Assembly: GCF_016405905.1 (NCBI RefSeq)
Contig: NZ_JAEFCB010000001.1
Location: 1,302,001-1,366,000, forward strand
Length of the DNA stretch: 64,000 nucleotides
From: Variovorax sp. IB41
GTDB lineage: Bacteria > Pseudomonadota > Gammaproteobacteria > Burkholderiales > Burkholderiaceae_C
Direction: 5' to 3'
Shown here: piece by piece, positions 50,977-59,979 of the stretch
Layout: each line of letters opens with the position of its first letter
Position numbering within the stretch: the first letter of the stretch is position 1
Position numbers and translations under genes: made by a program
Notes under the pieces: model-generated
Databases searched by the model: none
The model's input: only the letters and a program-made list of their open reading frames with translations
What the model was told of the DNA's origin: nothing

Positions 50977-52239
50977 GTGAACACCATGTCCGGTTTCAGG
51001 AATTTCTTGCAGTCAGGCCACAGTCCCACGCTGTTCGCGGCGTTCCTGTACTTCTCGTTCTCCTGCTGCATCTGGGTGCTCAACGGCGCCATGGCGCCCT
51101 TCATCGGCGAGACCTTCGACCTCTCGCCCGCGCAGAAGGGCCTGATGCTGTCGGTGCCGATCATCGCGGGCGCGCTCATGCGCTTTCCGCTGGGCATCCT
51201 CTCGCAGTACATCGGCCGCAAGAAAGCCACGCTGGTCGAGATGGGCCTCATCGCGGTGGCGATGCTGTTCGGCTTCTTCTTCGTCAAGAGCTTCAACGAC
51301 CTGCTCGCCATGGGCGTGCTGCTGGGCATTGCCGGCGCGAGCTTCGGCGTGGCGCTGTCGCTGGGCTCGGGCTGGTTCCCGCCGCAGCACAAGGGCCTGG
51401 CGATGGGCCTGGTGGGCGCGGGCAACGTGGGCACGGCGGTGTCGGTGCTGGTGGCCCCGCCGCTCGCGCAGTGGCTGGGCTGGCAGGCGGTGTACGGCGT
51501 GGCCGCGGTCGCGATCCTCATCCCGATGGTGGTGATGGTGGTGTTCGCCAAGGAGCCGCCCGACGTGGACAGCCACGCGAGCTTCCGCGCGCACATCGCG
51601 TGCCTCTTCGAGAAAGACGGCTGGGTCTTCAGCCTCATCTACGGCGTGACCTTCGGCGGCTTCATCGGCCTCACCACCTTCCTGCCCTCGTACTACTACG
51701 ACCAGTTCGGCGTGAGCAAGGTGGAGGCGGGCCAGCTCACCATGCTCGCGGCCTTCATGGGCGCGGCGGTGCGCATCGTGGGCGGCTGGCTCTCCGACCG
51801 CTGGGGCGGCGTGAACACGCTGACCGTCGTGCTGCTGGTGGTGGCCGTGGGCCTCGTGCTGGTGGGGCTGTCGTCGGGCTCGCTGGTGCTCACCACGCTG
51901 CTCCTGATCGTGTGCTTCGCCGCGCTGGGCGCGGGCAACGGCGCGCTGTTCCAGCTGGTGCCGCTGCGCTGGCCGCTGAGCACCGCGGTGGCCGGCTCGA
52001 TGATCGGCGAGATCGGCGCCCTCGGCGGCGGCCTCGTGCCCAACGCCATGGGCCTGTCCAAGCAGTTCCTGGGCAGCTATCTCTGGGGCTTCGTCTTCTT
52101 CGGCGCGCTCTCGCTGGCGATGCTGGGCGTGATGCGCGTCATGCAGATTCGCTGGACGCGCACCTGGGCCGAGAAGGGTGGGCGTGCGCGCACCTCACCC
52201 GCGCCCGCCGTCTCATCGCCTGCACGAAGGGCTGCATGA
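50977..52239 (+). CDS. Nitrate/nitrite transporter, MFS NarK/NasA family
   Basis: 420 residues from GTG 50977; ATG 50986 is three codons in and may be the true start. About 12 helices. Two glycine-rich nitrate-signature regions are visible: GIAGASFGVALSLGSGWFPP near residue 120 and GAGNGALFQLVPLRWP near residue 315. It imports nitrate in parallel with the high-affinity NrtABC system. It has its own sigma-54-type promoter. Confidence 0.92.
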   Translation: MNTMSGFRNFLQSGHSPTLFAAFLYFSFSCCIWVLNGAMAPFIGETFDLSPAQKGLMLSVPIIAGALMRFPLGILSQYIGRKKATLVEMGLIAVAMLFGFFFVKSFNDLLAMGVLLGIAGASFGVALSLGSGWFPPQHKGLAMGLVGAGNVGTAVSVLVAPPLAQWLGWQAVYGVAAVAILIPMVVMVVFAKEPPDVDSHASFRAHIACLFEKDGWVFSLIYGVTFGGFIGLTTFLPSYYYDQFGVSKVEAGQLTMLAAFMGAAVRIVGGWLSDRWGGVNTLTVVLLVVAVGLVLVGLSSGSLVLTTLLLIVCFAALGAGNGALFQLVPLRWPLSTAVAGSMIGEIGALGGGLVPNAMGLSKQFLGSYLWGFVFFGALSLAMLGVMRVMQIRWTRTWAEKGGRARTSPAPAVSSPARRAA

Positions 52240-52340
52240 TTTTCCCACCCGCTCGCCCTGAGCTTGTCGAAGGGTTGTCTCCATCGCGAGCGGGGCTTCG
52301 ACAAGCTCAGCCCGAACGGGGATGGTGGCTGCCATCGTCC
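52240..52340. repeat. REP-like inverted repeat between narK and the kinase gene
   Basis: Arms CTGAGCTTGTCGAAG (52258-52272) and CTTCGACAAGCTCAG (52296-52310) are perfect 15-bp complements, inside a longer near-palindrome (52249-52320). The CTTCGACAAGCTCAG sequence is a well-known dispersed intergenic element in proteobacterial genomes. It lies between converging genes and could terminate or stabilise both messages. Confidence 0.75.
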
Positions 52341-54047
52341 TCAGCGTGGCAAGAACAGCAGCCACACGACGAGCAGTGCGTTGAACAGCAGCGACACGCC
52401 CAAGGCGATCCTGTAGAGCATCACAGGATCTCGGCGCACGAGCGGCGTGGCCATCGGCGCGCCGACGGGGCGCGAGGCGCCGCGCTCCAGCGCGAGCAGC
52501 ATCTCCTCGGCCGTCTCGAAGCGCTCGCGCGGATCGCGGGCCACGGCCTTGCGCACGAGGTGGTCGAGCCACACCGGCACATCGGGCCGCAGCCGCGAGA
52601 GCGCGACCGGGTCGCGCCGGTAGCGCGCCACCTGGTAGGGCTCGATCTCGCCGTAGGGCAGGTGTCCGCCGAGCCACTGGTAGAGCGTGGCGCCGAGCGC
52701 GAACAGGTCGCTGCCGGCATCCGCGACGCCGCCCTCCTCCCACTGCTCGGGATTGATGTAGCTCGGCGTGCCCGCATGGAGTTCCCGCTGCGCTGCGCCC
52801 TCGCGGCCGGAGAGCGCCACGCCCAGGTCGAGGATGCGCCAGCGCCTGTCATCGCCCAGGTGCAGGTTGCCGGGCTTGATGTCCCGGTGCACCACGCCGT
52901 GGCGGTGCAGCCGGCCGAGCGCCTTGCTCACCTCGATGGCCGCGGCGACCACCTCGGCCACCGCGCCGCGCGCCCCCGTCCTGCGCATCTGCTCCAGCGT
53001 GCGGCCGCCATGCCAGTCGAACACGATGTAAAGCGCGCTCGCGTTCTCCGCGCGTTCGTGCACGCGCACGAAGCCGCCGCTCTCGCCGACGCGCTGGCCG
53101 AGCCACGCCTCGTGCGCCAGCATCGCGCGCTCCTGCGGATCGCTGGCGCGCGACGGGTGCAAGGTCTTCAGCGCGACCAGCGCGCGCGTGCCCGGATGGC
53201 GCGCCTGGTAGAGCAGGTGCACGCCGGTGTCGGCCACCAGCGCGGTGACGACGTAGCCGTCGAGCACGTCGCCCACCTTCAGCAGCGGCGGCGGTGCGAG
53301 CCGGCGGCCGTCGCCGAGTTCGTCGTCCAGCTGCCGCGCGTCGAGGCCGACGACGCGGATCACCAACGCGGTCGCGTTGTCGCGCGTGCCGGCATCGAGC
53401 GCCGCATGCACCAGCGCCTCGCTCGCCGCTTCGGCATCGCCCTGCAGCGCGATCGCGGCCACCTGCTGCGGCTTGAGCACGCCGTGCACACCGTCGGAGG
53501 TCAGCACGAAGCAGTCGCCCACGCGCACGTCGCCCTGCGCGTAGTCCACGCGCACCTGGTCATCGAGGCCGATGGCGCGCGTGAGCCGGCTGCGCATGTC
53601 GGGATGTTCGAAGGCGTGGTCCAGCGTGAGCGGCACGGCCGCATCGCCATCGGCGCGCACGCGCCAGGCGCGCGTGTCGCCCACGTGGGCCAGCGTGTAG
53701 CTCTGGCCGTGCAGCACCACCGCGGTGAGCGTGGTGAGCGCGGTCGTGTCGCCCGCGCGGCGGCGGTTGTGGTCGGCCAGCCAGGCGTTCTGCGCGCCGA
53801 TCAAACGGTCGAGCGCGGCGGTCGGCTCCCAGGTGTCGGGCGTGGCGAAGTAGTCGGCCAGGAGACCCATCACCGTGGTCTGCGCCGCCTCCAGGCCGCG
53901 CCCGCCGGTGGAGACGCCATCGGCAATCGCCGCGATGAGCCCGCGCGCCTCGTCGCCGCGCGGCGCATGCACGGCACCGGCGAAGTCTTCGTTCACCTCG
54001 CGGGGTCCGCGCAGGCTGCTGTAGCCGATGTCCACTTCAAAGCTCAT
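52341..54047 (-). CDS. Bifunctional PP2C-type phosphatase / Ser-Thr kinase, membrane-anchored
   Basis: 568 residues from ATG 54047. Residues 1-235 are a PP2C phosphatase (RGPREVNED, IADGVS, AHVGDTRAW, LTSDGVHGV, GTRDNATAL). Residues 265-525 are a Hanks-type kinase: degenerate P-loop (VADTGVHLLYQA), VALKTL lysine, HRDIKPGN catalytic loop, and DLG in place of DFG. A single C-terminal helix (LYRIALGVSLLFNALLVVW) anchors it. Pseudomonas has a similar kinase gene between nirB and nasA. Its target is unknown. Confidence 0.9.
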   Translation of the reverse strand: MSFEVDIGYSSLRGPREVNEDFAGAVHAPRGDEARGLIAAIADGVSTGGRGLEAAQTTVMGLLADYFATPDTWEPTAALDRLIGAQNAWLADHNRRRAGDTTALTTLTAVVLHGQSYTLAHVGDTRAWRVRADGDAAVPLTLDHAFEHPDMRSRLTRAIGLDDQVRVDYAQGDVRVGDCFVLTSDGVHGVLKPQQVAAIALQGDAEAASEALVHAALDAGTRDNATALVIRVVGLDARQLDDELGDGRRLAPPPLLKVGDVLDGYVVTALVADTGVHLLYQARHPGTRALVALKTLHPSRASDPQERAMLAHEAWLGQRVGESGGFVRVHERAENASALYIVFDWHGGRTLEQMRRTGARGAVAEVVAAAIEVSKALGRLHRHGVVHRDIKPGNLHLGDDRRWRILDLGVALSGREGAAQRELHAGTPSYINPEQWEEGGVADAGSDLFALGATLYQWLGGHLPYGEIEPYQVARYRRDPVALSRLRPDVPVWLDHLVRKAVARDPRERFETAEEMLLALERGASRPVGAPMATPLVRRDPVMLYRIALGVSLLFNALLVVWLLFLPR

Positions 54048-54110
54048 GGCGCGATTCTCCACGCGCGCCCCGGGCCTTCGTTCGCCTGATTTCCAGCAAA
54101 GGCCCAGCCC

Positions 54111-55346
54111 ATGAAGAAGAAATTGAAACTCGTGATGGTCGGCAACGGCATGGCCGGCGTGCGCACGCTCGAGGAGCTGCTGAAGATCGCGCCCGACCTG
54201 TACGACATCACCGTCTTCGGCGCCGAGCCGCACCCCAACTACAACCGCATCATGCTGTCGCCGGTGCTCGCGGGAGAGCAGACGATCGACGAGATCGTTC
54301 TGAACAGCTGGGCCTGGTACAGCGACAACCGCATCACGCTTCATGCCGGCAAGAAGGTGGTGGAGGTCGACCGCATCAAGCGCATCGTGCGCGCCGAGGA
54401 CGGCACCGAGGCCGCCTACGACCGCCTGCTGATGTGCACCGGCTCCACCCCCTTCATGCTGCCCGTGCCGGGCAACAACCTGAAGGGCGTGATCGCCTAC
54501 CGCGACATCGCCGACACCGACTGCATGATCGAGACCGCCCGCACGCACAAGAATGCGGTCGTCATCGGCGGTGGCCTCCTGGGCCTTGAGGCGGCCAACG
54601 GCCTCATGCTGCGTGGCATGAACGTGACCGTGGTGCACGTCATGCCCTGGCTCATGGAGCGGCAACTCGACGACGTGGCGGGCAAGCTGCTGCAGAAGTC
54701 GCTGGAAGACCGGGGCCTCACGTTCCTGATGGGCGCGCAGACGCAGGACATGGTGGGCGGCGAAGATGGCCGCGTAAAGAGCATCCGCTTCAAGGACGGC
54801 ACCGAGGTCGCGGCCGACCTGGTGGTCATGGCCGTGGGCATCCGCCCCAACGTCGAGCTGGCCGAGAAGATGCGCCTGCACTGCAACCGCGGCATCGTGG
54901 TCACCGACACCCTGCAGACCGTGACCGACGCGCGCATCTACTCGGTGGGCGAATGCGCGGCGCACCGCGGCATCGCCTACGGGCTGGTGGCGCCGCTCTT
55001 CGAGCAGGCCAAGGTGGCGGCCAACCACCTCGCGCAATTCGGCATCGACCGCTACCTGGGTTCGCTCACCTCCACCAAGCTGAAGGTGACGGGCATCGAC
55101 CTCTTCAGCGCGGGCGAATTCATGGGCGGCGAAGGCACGGAAGAAATCGTGATGAGCGACCCCTTCGGCGGCGTCTACAGGAAGCTGGTGCTCAAGGACG
55201 ACAAGCTGGTGGGCGCGTGCCTGTACGGCGACACCGGGGACGGCAGCTGGTACTTCAAGCTGCTGCGCGAAGGGCTCAGCGTGCACGAGATCCGCGACCG
55301 GTTGATGTTCGGCGAGCCGGACGCCGGCCTCCAGAAAGAAGGCTGA
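54111..55346 (+). CDS. NirB N-terminal-like FAD/NAD(P)H oxidoreductase (NasC-type electron transfer subunit)
   Basis: 411 residues: only the FAD/NAD(P)-binding half of an NADH nitrite reductase large subunit. FAD motif GNGMAGVRTLEELL (residues 11-24), NAD motif VVIGGGLLGLEAANGL near residue 145, FAD-binding YSVGECAAHRG near residue 285. Siroheme and the second half of NirB (usual total about 800-850 residues) are absent, and nasA begins 15 bp later, so there is no remnant. Most likely it passes electrons from NADH to the nitrate reductase, like Klebsiella NasC. No nirD or nirB siroheme domain is nearby. Confidence 0.85.
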   Translation: MKKKLKLVMVGNGMAGVRTLEELLKIAPDLYDITVFGAEPHPNYNRIMLSPVLAGEQTIDEIVLNSWAWYSDNRITLHAGKKVVEVDRIKRIVRAEDGTEAAYDRLLMCTGSTPFMLPVPGNNLKGVIAYRDIADTDCMIETARTHKNAVVIGGGLLGLEAANGLMLRGMNVTVVHVMPWLMERQLDDVAGKLLQKSLEDRGLTFLMGAQTQDMVGGEDGRVKSIRFKDGTEVAADLVVMAVGIRPNVELAEKMRLHCNRGIVVTDTLQTVTDARIYSVGECAAHRGIAYGLVAPLFEQAKVAANHLAQFGIDRYLGSLTSTKLKVTGIDLFSAGEFMGGEGTEEIVMSDPFGGVYRKLVLKDDKLVGACLYGDTGDGSWYFKLLREGLSVHEIRDRLMFGEPDAGLQKEG

Positions 55347-55361
55347 TGTGAGGACCGCAGC

Positions 55362-58226
55362 GTGCACTTTGCCGGCGCCATCGACGCTCACCCCTTTTCT
55401 TCGCCCGAGGGAGTGGGCGTGATGCGGGAAACGAAATCCACCTGCCCTTATTGCGGCGTCGGCTGCGGCGTGATCATCGAATCCGACGGCGCGCAGATCA
55501 CCGGCGTGCGCGGCGACCCCGACCACCCGGCCAACTTCGGGCGCCTCTGCACCAAGGGCTCGACGCTGCACCTCACGGCCAGCGCGCCGGTCACGCGGCA
55601 GACGCGGCTCCTGCAGCCGATGCAACGCCTCGTGCGCGGCGAGGCGCCCATGGCCGTGTCGTGGGATACGGCCATGGACAACGCCGCAGGCAAGTTCGCG
55701 CAGGTCATCCAGGACCACGGCCCCGATTCGGTCGGCTTCTACATTTCGGGCCAGTTGCTGACCGAGGACTACTACGTCTTCAACAAGCTCGCCAAGGGTC
55801 TGGTGGGCACCAACAACGTCGACACCAATTCGCGCCTGTGCATGAGCAGCGCGGTCGCCGGCTACAAGCAGACGCTGGGCGCCGATGCGCCGCCGGCCTG
55901 CTACGACGACCTGAAGCACGCCGAGTGCCTCTTCATCGTGGGCAGCAACACGGCGTGGGCGCATCCGATTCTTTTTCGCCGCATCGAAGACGCGAAGGCC
56001 GCCAACCCGGCGCTCAGGATCGTGGTGGCCGATCCGCGCCGCACCGATACGGTGGAGATCGCCGACCTGTTCCTGCCGATCCAGCCCGGCACCGACGTGA
56101 TGCTGTTCAACGGCATGCTGCACCTGATGCTGCGGGAAGGCTGGACCGACGCGGCGTACATCGCCGCCCACACCAACGGCTTCGATGCGCTCGCGGCCAC
56201 GGTGCGCGAATGCACGCCCGACAAGGTGGCGCAGGTCTGCGGCATTGCGACAGACGACCTGCTTGCGGCCGCGCGCCTCTTCGCGACCTCGCCCACGACG
56301 CTGAGCCTCTATTGCCAGGGCCTGAACCAGTCCTCCAGCGGCACAGCGAAGAATGCGGCGCTCATCAACCTGCACCTGGCCACCGGCCAGATCAGCAAGC
56401 CCGGCGCGGGCCCGTTCTCGCTCACCGGCCAGCCCAATGCAATGGGCGGGCGCGAAGTCGGAGGCCTCGCCAACCTGCTGAGCGCGCACCGCGACCTGGC
56501 CAACCCCGCGCACCGTGCCGAGGTGGCCGCGCTCTGGGGCGTGCCTTCGGTGCCCGAGAAGCCCGGCAAGACGGCCGTGGAGATGTTCCAGGCCGCCGCC
56601 GACGGCGAAATCCGCGCGCTGTGGATCGCCTGCACCAACCCCGCCCAGTCGATGCCAGACCAGGCGACGGTGCGCCGGGCGCTCGAGCGCGCCGAGTTCG
56701 TGGTGGTGCAGGAAGCCTTCGCCACCACCGCCACCTGCGCCTTCGCCGACCTGCTGCTGCCCGCCACCACCTGGGGCGAGAAGGACGGCAGCGTGACCAA
56801 CAGCGAGCGCCGCATCTCGCGCGTGCGCCCGGCCATCGCCGCGCCGGGCGAGACGCGGCACGACTGGTCGATCGCCACCGATTTCGCGCGCCGGCTCGAA
56901 GAGCGGCTCGGCCGCACGGGCACGCTCTTTCCGTATGAAAGCGCTGAATCGGTGTGGAACGAGCACCGCGAGACCACGCGCGGGCGCGACCTGGACATCA
57001 CGGGCCTCAGCTACGCGATGCTCGATGACCTCGGCCCGCAGCAATGGCCGCTCAAGGAAGGCGACGCCACCGGCCGCGCGCGCCTCTACGAAGACGGCGT
57101 GTTCCCCACGCCCGATGGCCGCGCCCGTTTCGCGGACACGCCCTACACGCCCGTGGCCGAGGCCCGCGAGGCGCGCTACCCCTTCTCGCTCAATACCGGG
57201 CGCCTGCGCGACCAGTGGCACGGCATGAGCCGCACCGGCACCGCACCGCGTCTGTTCGGCCACGTGGCCGAGCCCATGGTGCAGATGAACCCGCAGGACA
57301 TGGCGCGGCGCCAGATCGGCGAAGGCGACCTGGTGCACCTGACATCCAGGCGCGGCTCGATCATGCTGCCCGCGCGCGCCAGCACCGAGATCGGGCTCGC
57401 CCAGGCCTTCGTCGCGATGCACTGGGGCGAGGAGTACCTGAGCGGCTGCTCGTCGACCGGCACGCGGCTGGCCGGCATCAACGCGGTCACCACGCCCGCC
57501 TACTGCCCCACCTCCAAGCAGCCCGAGCTCAAGCACACGGCGGTGAAGATCCTCAAGGCCGAGCTGCCGTGGTCGCTGCTGACGATGGCGTGGCTCCCGC
57601 CAGACGAGGTGTTGGCGGTGCACCGCGCGCTGCAGCCGCTGATGGCGATGTTTCCGTTCGCCACCTGCGTGCCGTTCTCGGGCAACACCCGGGACGCGGC
57701 AGGCGGCGAGCGCAGCGGCCTCCTGTTCCGCGCGGCCGCGCACGATACGCCGGCCGATGCGCTGCTCGAACAGATCGAGGCCCTGCTCGGCCTGCAAAGC
57801 GCCGACACCCTGCGCTACGCCGACCGCCGGCGCGGCCAGCGCCGCTCGGTGCGGCTGGTGCGCCGCGCCGACCAGAGCGCCGGACTGGAAGCCTTTTTGC
57901 TCGCAGGCGACACCAGCGCGGAAGCGTGGATCGCCACGCTGCTGCGGGAAGAACTCCCCGCGCAGAGCTACGGCCGCCTGCTGCTCTCGCCCGGTTCGCG
58001 TGCGCCGCTGGCGGTGCAATCGCGCGGAAAGCCGGTGTGCACCTGCTTCAACGTGACCGACCTGGCGATCCGGACCGAACTCGGCCGCTGCGGCGGCGCA
58101 CCCGACGAACGGCTGGCCGCCCTGCAGGGGGCGCTGAAATGCGGCACGAACTGCGGCTCGTGCATTCCGGAGCTCAAACGCATGATCCGCATGGCGCCCG
58201 CCGAAGTCATTCCCGAGGGGGCATAA
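55362..58226 (+). CDS. nasA: Assimilatory nitrate reductase, molybdopterin catalytic subunit
   Basis: 954 residues from GTG 55362, with GAGGA at a good distance; ATG 55422 (MRETKSTCPYC) is an alternative. [4Fe-4S] ligands CPYCGVGC begin at residue 28, with the fourth Cys in GRLCTKGS. The Mo-ligand Cys is in NSRLCMSSAVAGYKQTLG. The C-terminal 50 residues are a BFD-like [2Fe-2S] domain (CTCFNVTDLAIR and CGTNCGSC), as in NADH-linked Nas enzymes. Cytoplasmic; it reduces nitrate to nitrite and follows the FAD partner by 15 bp. Confidence 0.94.
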   Translation: MHFAGAIDAHPFSSPEGVGVMRETKSTCPYCGVGCGVIIESDGAQITGVRGDPDHPANFGRLCTKGSTLHLTASAPVTRQTRLLQPMQRLVRGEAPMAVSWDTAMDNAAGKFAQVIQDHGPDSVGFYISGQLLTEDYYVFNKLAKGLVGTNNVDTNSRLCMSSAVAGYKQTLGADAPPACYDDLKHAECLFIVGSNTAWAHPILFRRIEDAKAANPALRIVVADPRRTDTVEIADLFLPIQPGTDVMLFNGMLHLMLREGWTDAAYIAAHTNGFDALAATVRECTPDKVAQVCGIATDDLLAAARLFATSPTTLSLYCQGLNQSSSGTAKNAALINLHLATGQISKPGAGPFSLTGQPNAMGGREVGGLANLLSAHRDLANPAHRAEVAALWGVPSVPEKPGKTAVEMFQAAADGEIRALWIACTNPAQSMPDQATVRRALERAEFVVVQEAFATTATCAFADLLLPATTWGEKDGSVTNSERRISRVRPAIAAPGETRHDWSIATDFARRLEERLGRTGTLFPYESAESVWNEHRETTRGRDLDITGLSYAMLDDLGPQQWPLKEGDATGRARLYEDGVFPTPDGRARFADTPYTPVAEAREARYPFSLNTGRLRDQWHGMSRTGTAPRLFGHVAEPMVQMNPQDMARRQIGEGDLVHLTSRRGSIMLPARASTEIGLAQAFVAMHWGEEYLSGCSSTGTRLAGINAVTTPAYCPTSKQPELKHTAVKILKAELPWSLLTMAWLPPDEVLAVHRALQPLMAMFPFATCVPFSGNTRDAAGGERSGLLFRAAAHDTPADALLEQIEALLGLQSADTLRYADRRRGQRRSVRLVRRADQSAGLEAFLLAGDTSAEAWIATLLREELPAQSYGRLLLSPGSRAPLAVQSRGKPVCTCFNVTDLAIRTELGRCGGAPDERLAALQGALKCGTNCGSCIPELKRMIRMAPAEVIPEGA

Positions 58227-58273
58227 GCCGACTCGCATTCCGGCATAAGCGTTGCAGGACAATCCGCCTACCC

Positions 58274-59179
58274 ATGGGAATCAGTCAATACATCAAGGAA
58301 ATCGGCCGCGGCGCGCGAGGCGCCAAGCCGCTCACGCGCGAACAGGCCACCGACCTGTTCGGCCAGGTGCTGGACGGCACCGTCACCGACCTCGAAATTG
58401 GCGGCTTCTGCCTGGCGATGCGCATCAAGGGCGAGACGCCCGAGGAGATGGCCGGTTTCCTCGACGCCACGCATGCGCGGCTGCAGCACATTCCCGCCGG
58501 CGACCGCGCGCTCATCGTGCTGCCCAGCTACAACGGCGCGCGCAAGCTGCCGGTGCTCACCCCGCTGCTGGCACTGCTGCTGGCGCGCGAAGGCCTGCCG
58601 GTGCTGGTGCATGGCAGCGCCACCGAAACGGCGCGCGTGCTGGCCTCGAACGTGCTCGCCGCGCTCGACGTGTCGCCCATGACCGCCATCGGCCCCATCG
58701 CCAACGGCACCGTGGGCTTCGCCGCGACCGAGCTGCTGAATCCCGCGCTCAAGCGCCTGCTGGACGTGCGCCGCGTCGTCGGCCTGCGCAACCCCGGCCA
58801 CAGCGTGGTCAAGCTGATGCAGCCCACCGCCGGCCCCGCCGTGGTGGTGGCCAGCTACACGCACCCCGAATACGCGCGCACCATGGGCGAGACCTTCGAG
58901 CTGATGGGCACCACCGCCCTCCTCTCGCGCGGCCTCGAAGGCGAAGTGGTCTCCGACCCGCGCCGCACCGCGCAGATCGACGGCTTCGTGCGCGGCGCGC
59001 GCACCGAACTGCAGGCGCAGGCCAGCGGCACCGCGGCCGAGGTGCCCGGGCTGCCCAAGGAAATCGACGTCGCCACCACGGCCGACTACACGCGGCGCGT
59101 ATTGAACGGCGAGCTTCCCGTGCCCGAAGCCATCGCCGCACAGGTCGGGCACATCAAGCAACTGGCATCCCACGCATGA
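58274..59179 (+). CDS. ybiB: YbiB-family (TrpD2) DNA-binding protein
   Basis: 301 residues from ATG 58274. The fold resembles anthranilate phosphoribosyltransferase (MRIKGETPEEMAGFLDA; VHGSATETARVLASN) but lacks the PRPP-binding KTGNHGG-type motif. The E. coli homologue is a nucleic-acid-binding protein. A role in nitrate metabolism is not known. Its stop overlaps the cobA start. Confidence 0.85.
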   Translation: MGISQYIKEIGRGARGAKPLTREQATDLFGQVLDGTVTDLEIGGFCLAMRIKGETPEEMAGFLDATHARLQHIPAGDRALIVLPSYNGARKLPVLTPLLALLLAREGLPVLVHGSATETARVLASNVLAALDVSPMTAIGPIANGTVGFAATELLNPALKRLLDVRRVVGLRNPGHSVVKLMQPTAGPAVVVASYTHPEYARTMGETFELMGTTALLSRGLEGEVVSDPRRTAQIDGFVRGARTELQAQASGTAAEVPGLPKEIDVATTADYTRRVLNGELPVPEAIAAQVGHIKQLASHA

Positions 59180-59976
59180 ACAACGCATCCCACCTCATCA
59201 CCGGCCGCTGCACGCTGGTGGGCGCCGGCCCCGGCGACCCGGAACTGCTGACCATCAAGGCCGTCAAGGCGATCCAGGCGGCCACCGTGCTGCTGGTGGA
59301 CGACCTCGTGAGCGAAGAGATCCTGGCCTACGCCCGCCCCGGCGCGCGCATCGTGCACGTGGGCAAGCGCGGCGGCTGCAAGAGCACGCCGCAGGCCTTC
59401 ATCGAGCGGCTCATGATCACCGCGGTGCGCGAAGGCGAGACCGTGGTGCGCCTGAAAGGCGGCGACCCGTTCATCTTCGGCCGCGGCGGCGAAGAGGTGG
59501 AGCACCTGCGCGAAGCGGGCATCGAATGCGCGGTGGTCAACGGCATCACCGCGGGCCTCGCGGCCGTGACCTCGCTGGGCGTGCCGCTCACGCACCGCGA
59601 CCATGCGCAGGGCGTGGTGTTCGTCACCGGCCATGCCAAGACCGGCGCGGGCTCAGAGGACGACCCGACCGACTGGCGCGCGCTCGCCGCCATGGCGCAC
59701 AACGCGCGCCTCACCCTGGTGATCTACATGGGCGTGGCGGGCGCCCGCCACATCGAGCGCGAACTGCTGCACGGCCTGCCCGGCGACACGCCGGTGGCCG
59801 TGGTGCAGCACGCGAGCCTGCCGCACCAGCGCCACATCGCGACCACGCTCGAAGGCCTGCAGGCCCGCATCGCCGAAGCCGGGCTCGCGAGCCCCGCGGT
59901 GATCGTGGTGGGCGATGTGCTGCGCGGGTTGGCGGCGGCAGCGCTGCCGGCGGATGCGGACCGCTTCGGCACCTAG
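59176..59976 (+). CDS. cobA: Uroporphyrinogen-III C-methyltransferase (siroheme synthesis)
   Basis: 266 residues from ATG 59176. SAM-binding GAGPGDPELLTIKAVKAIQ at residues 17-35 and VRLKGGDPFIFGRGGEE near residue 96 are diagnostic. It makes precorrin-2, the precursor of siroheme, the cofactor of nitrite and sulfite reductases. Keeping cobA in the nitrate operon implies a siroheme nitrite reductase encoded elsewhere. It overlaps ybiB by four bases. Confidence 0.94.
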   Translation: MNNASHLITGRCTLVGAGPGDPELLTIKAVKAIQAATVLLVDDLVSEEILAYARPGARIVHVGKRGGCKSTPQAFIERLMITAVREGETVVRLKGGDPFIFGRGGEEVEHLREAGIECAVVNGITAGLAAVTSLGVPLTHRDHAQGVVFVTGHAKTGAGSEDDPTDWRALAAMAHNARLTLVIYMGVAGARHIERELLHGLPGDTPVAVVQHASLPHQRHIATTLEGLQARIAEAGLASPAVIVVGDVLRGLAAAALPADADRFGT

Positions 59977-59979
59977 CCT

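Noticed and set aside
54048..54110. Sigma-54 promoter for the FAD protein-nasA-ybiB-cobA operon
   Set aside because: The 63-bp gap shows no TGGCAC/TTGC pair; the promoter must be of another type or inside the kinase gene.
52341..58262. A 1973-codon minus-strand open frame
   Set aside because: Only the part from 54047 down encodes a recognisable protein; the rest is antisense to the FAD protein and nitrate reductase genes and is rich in Arg, His and Ala from high-GC codon mirroring.
58227..58273. Riboswitch upstream of ybiB-cobA
   Set aside because: The 47-bp gap is too short and no cobalamin-type core was seen.
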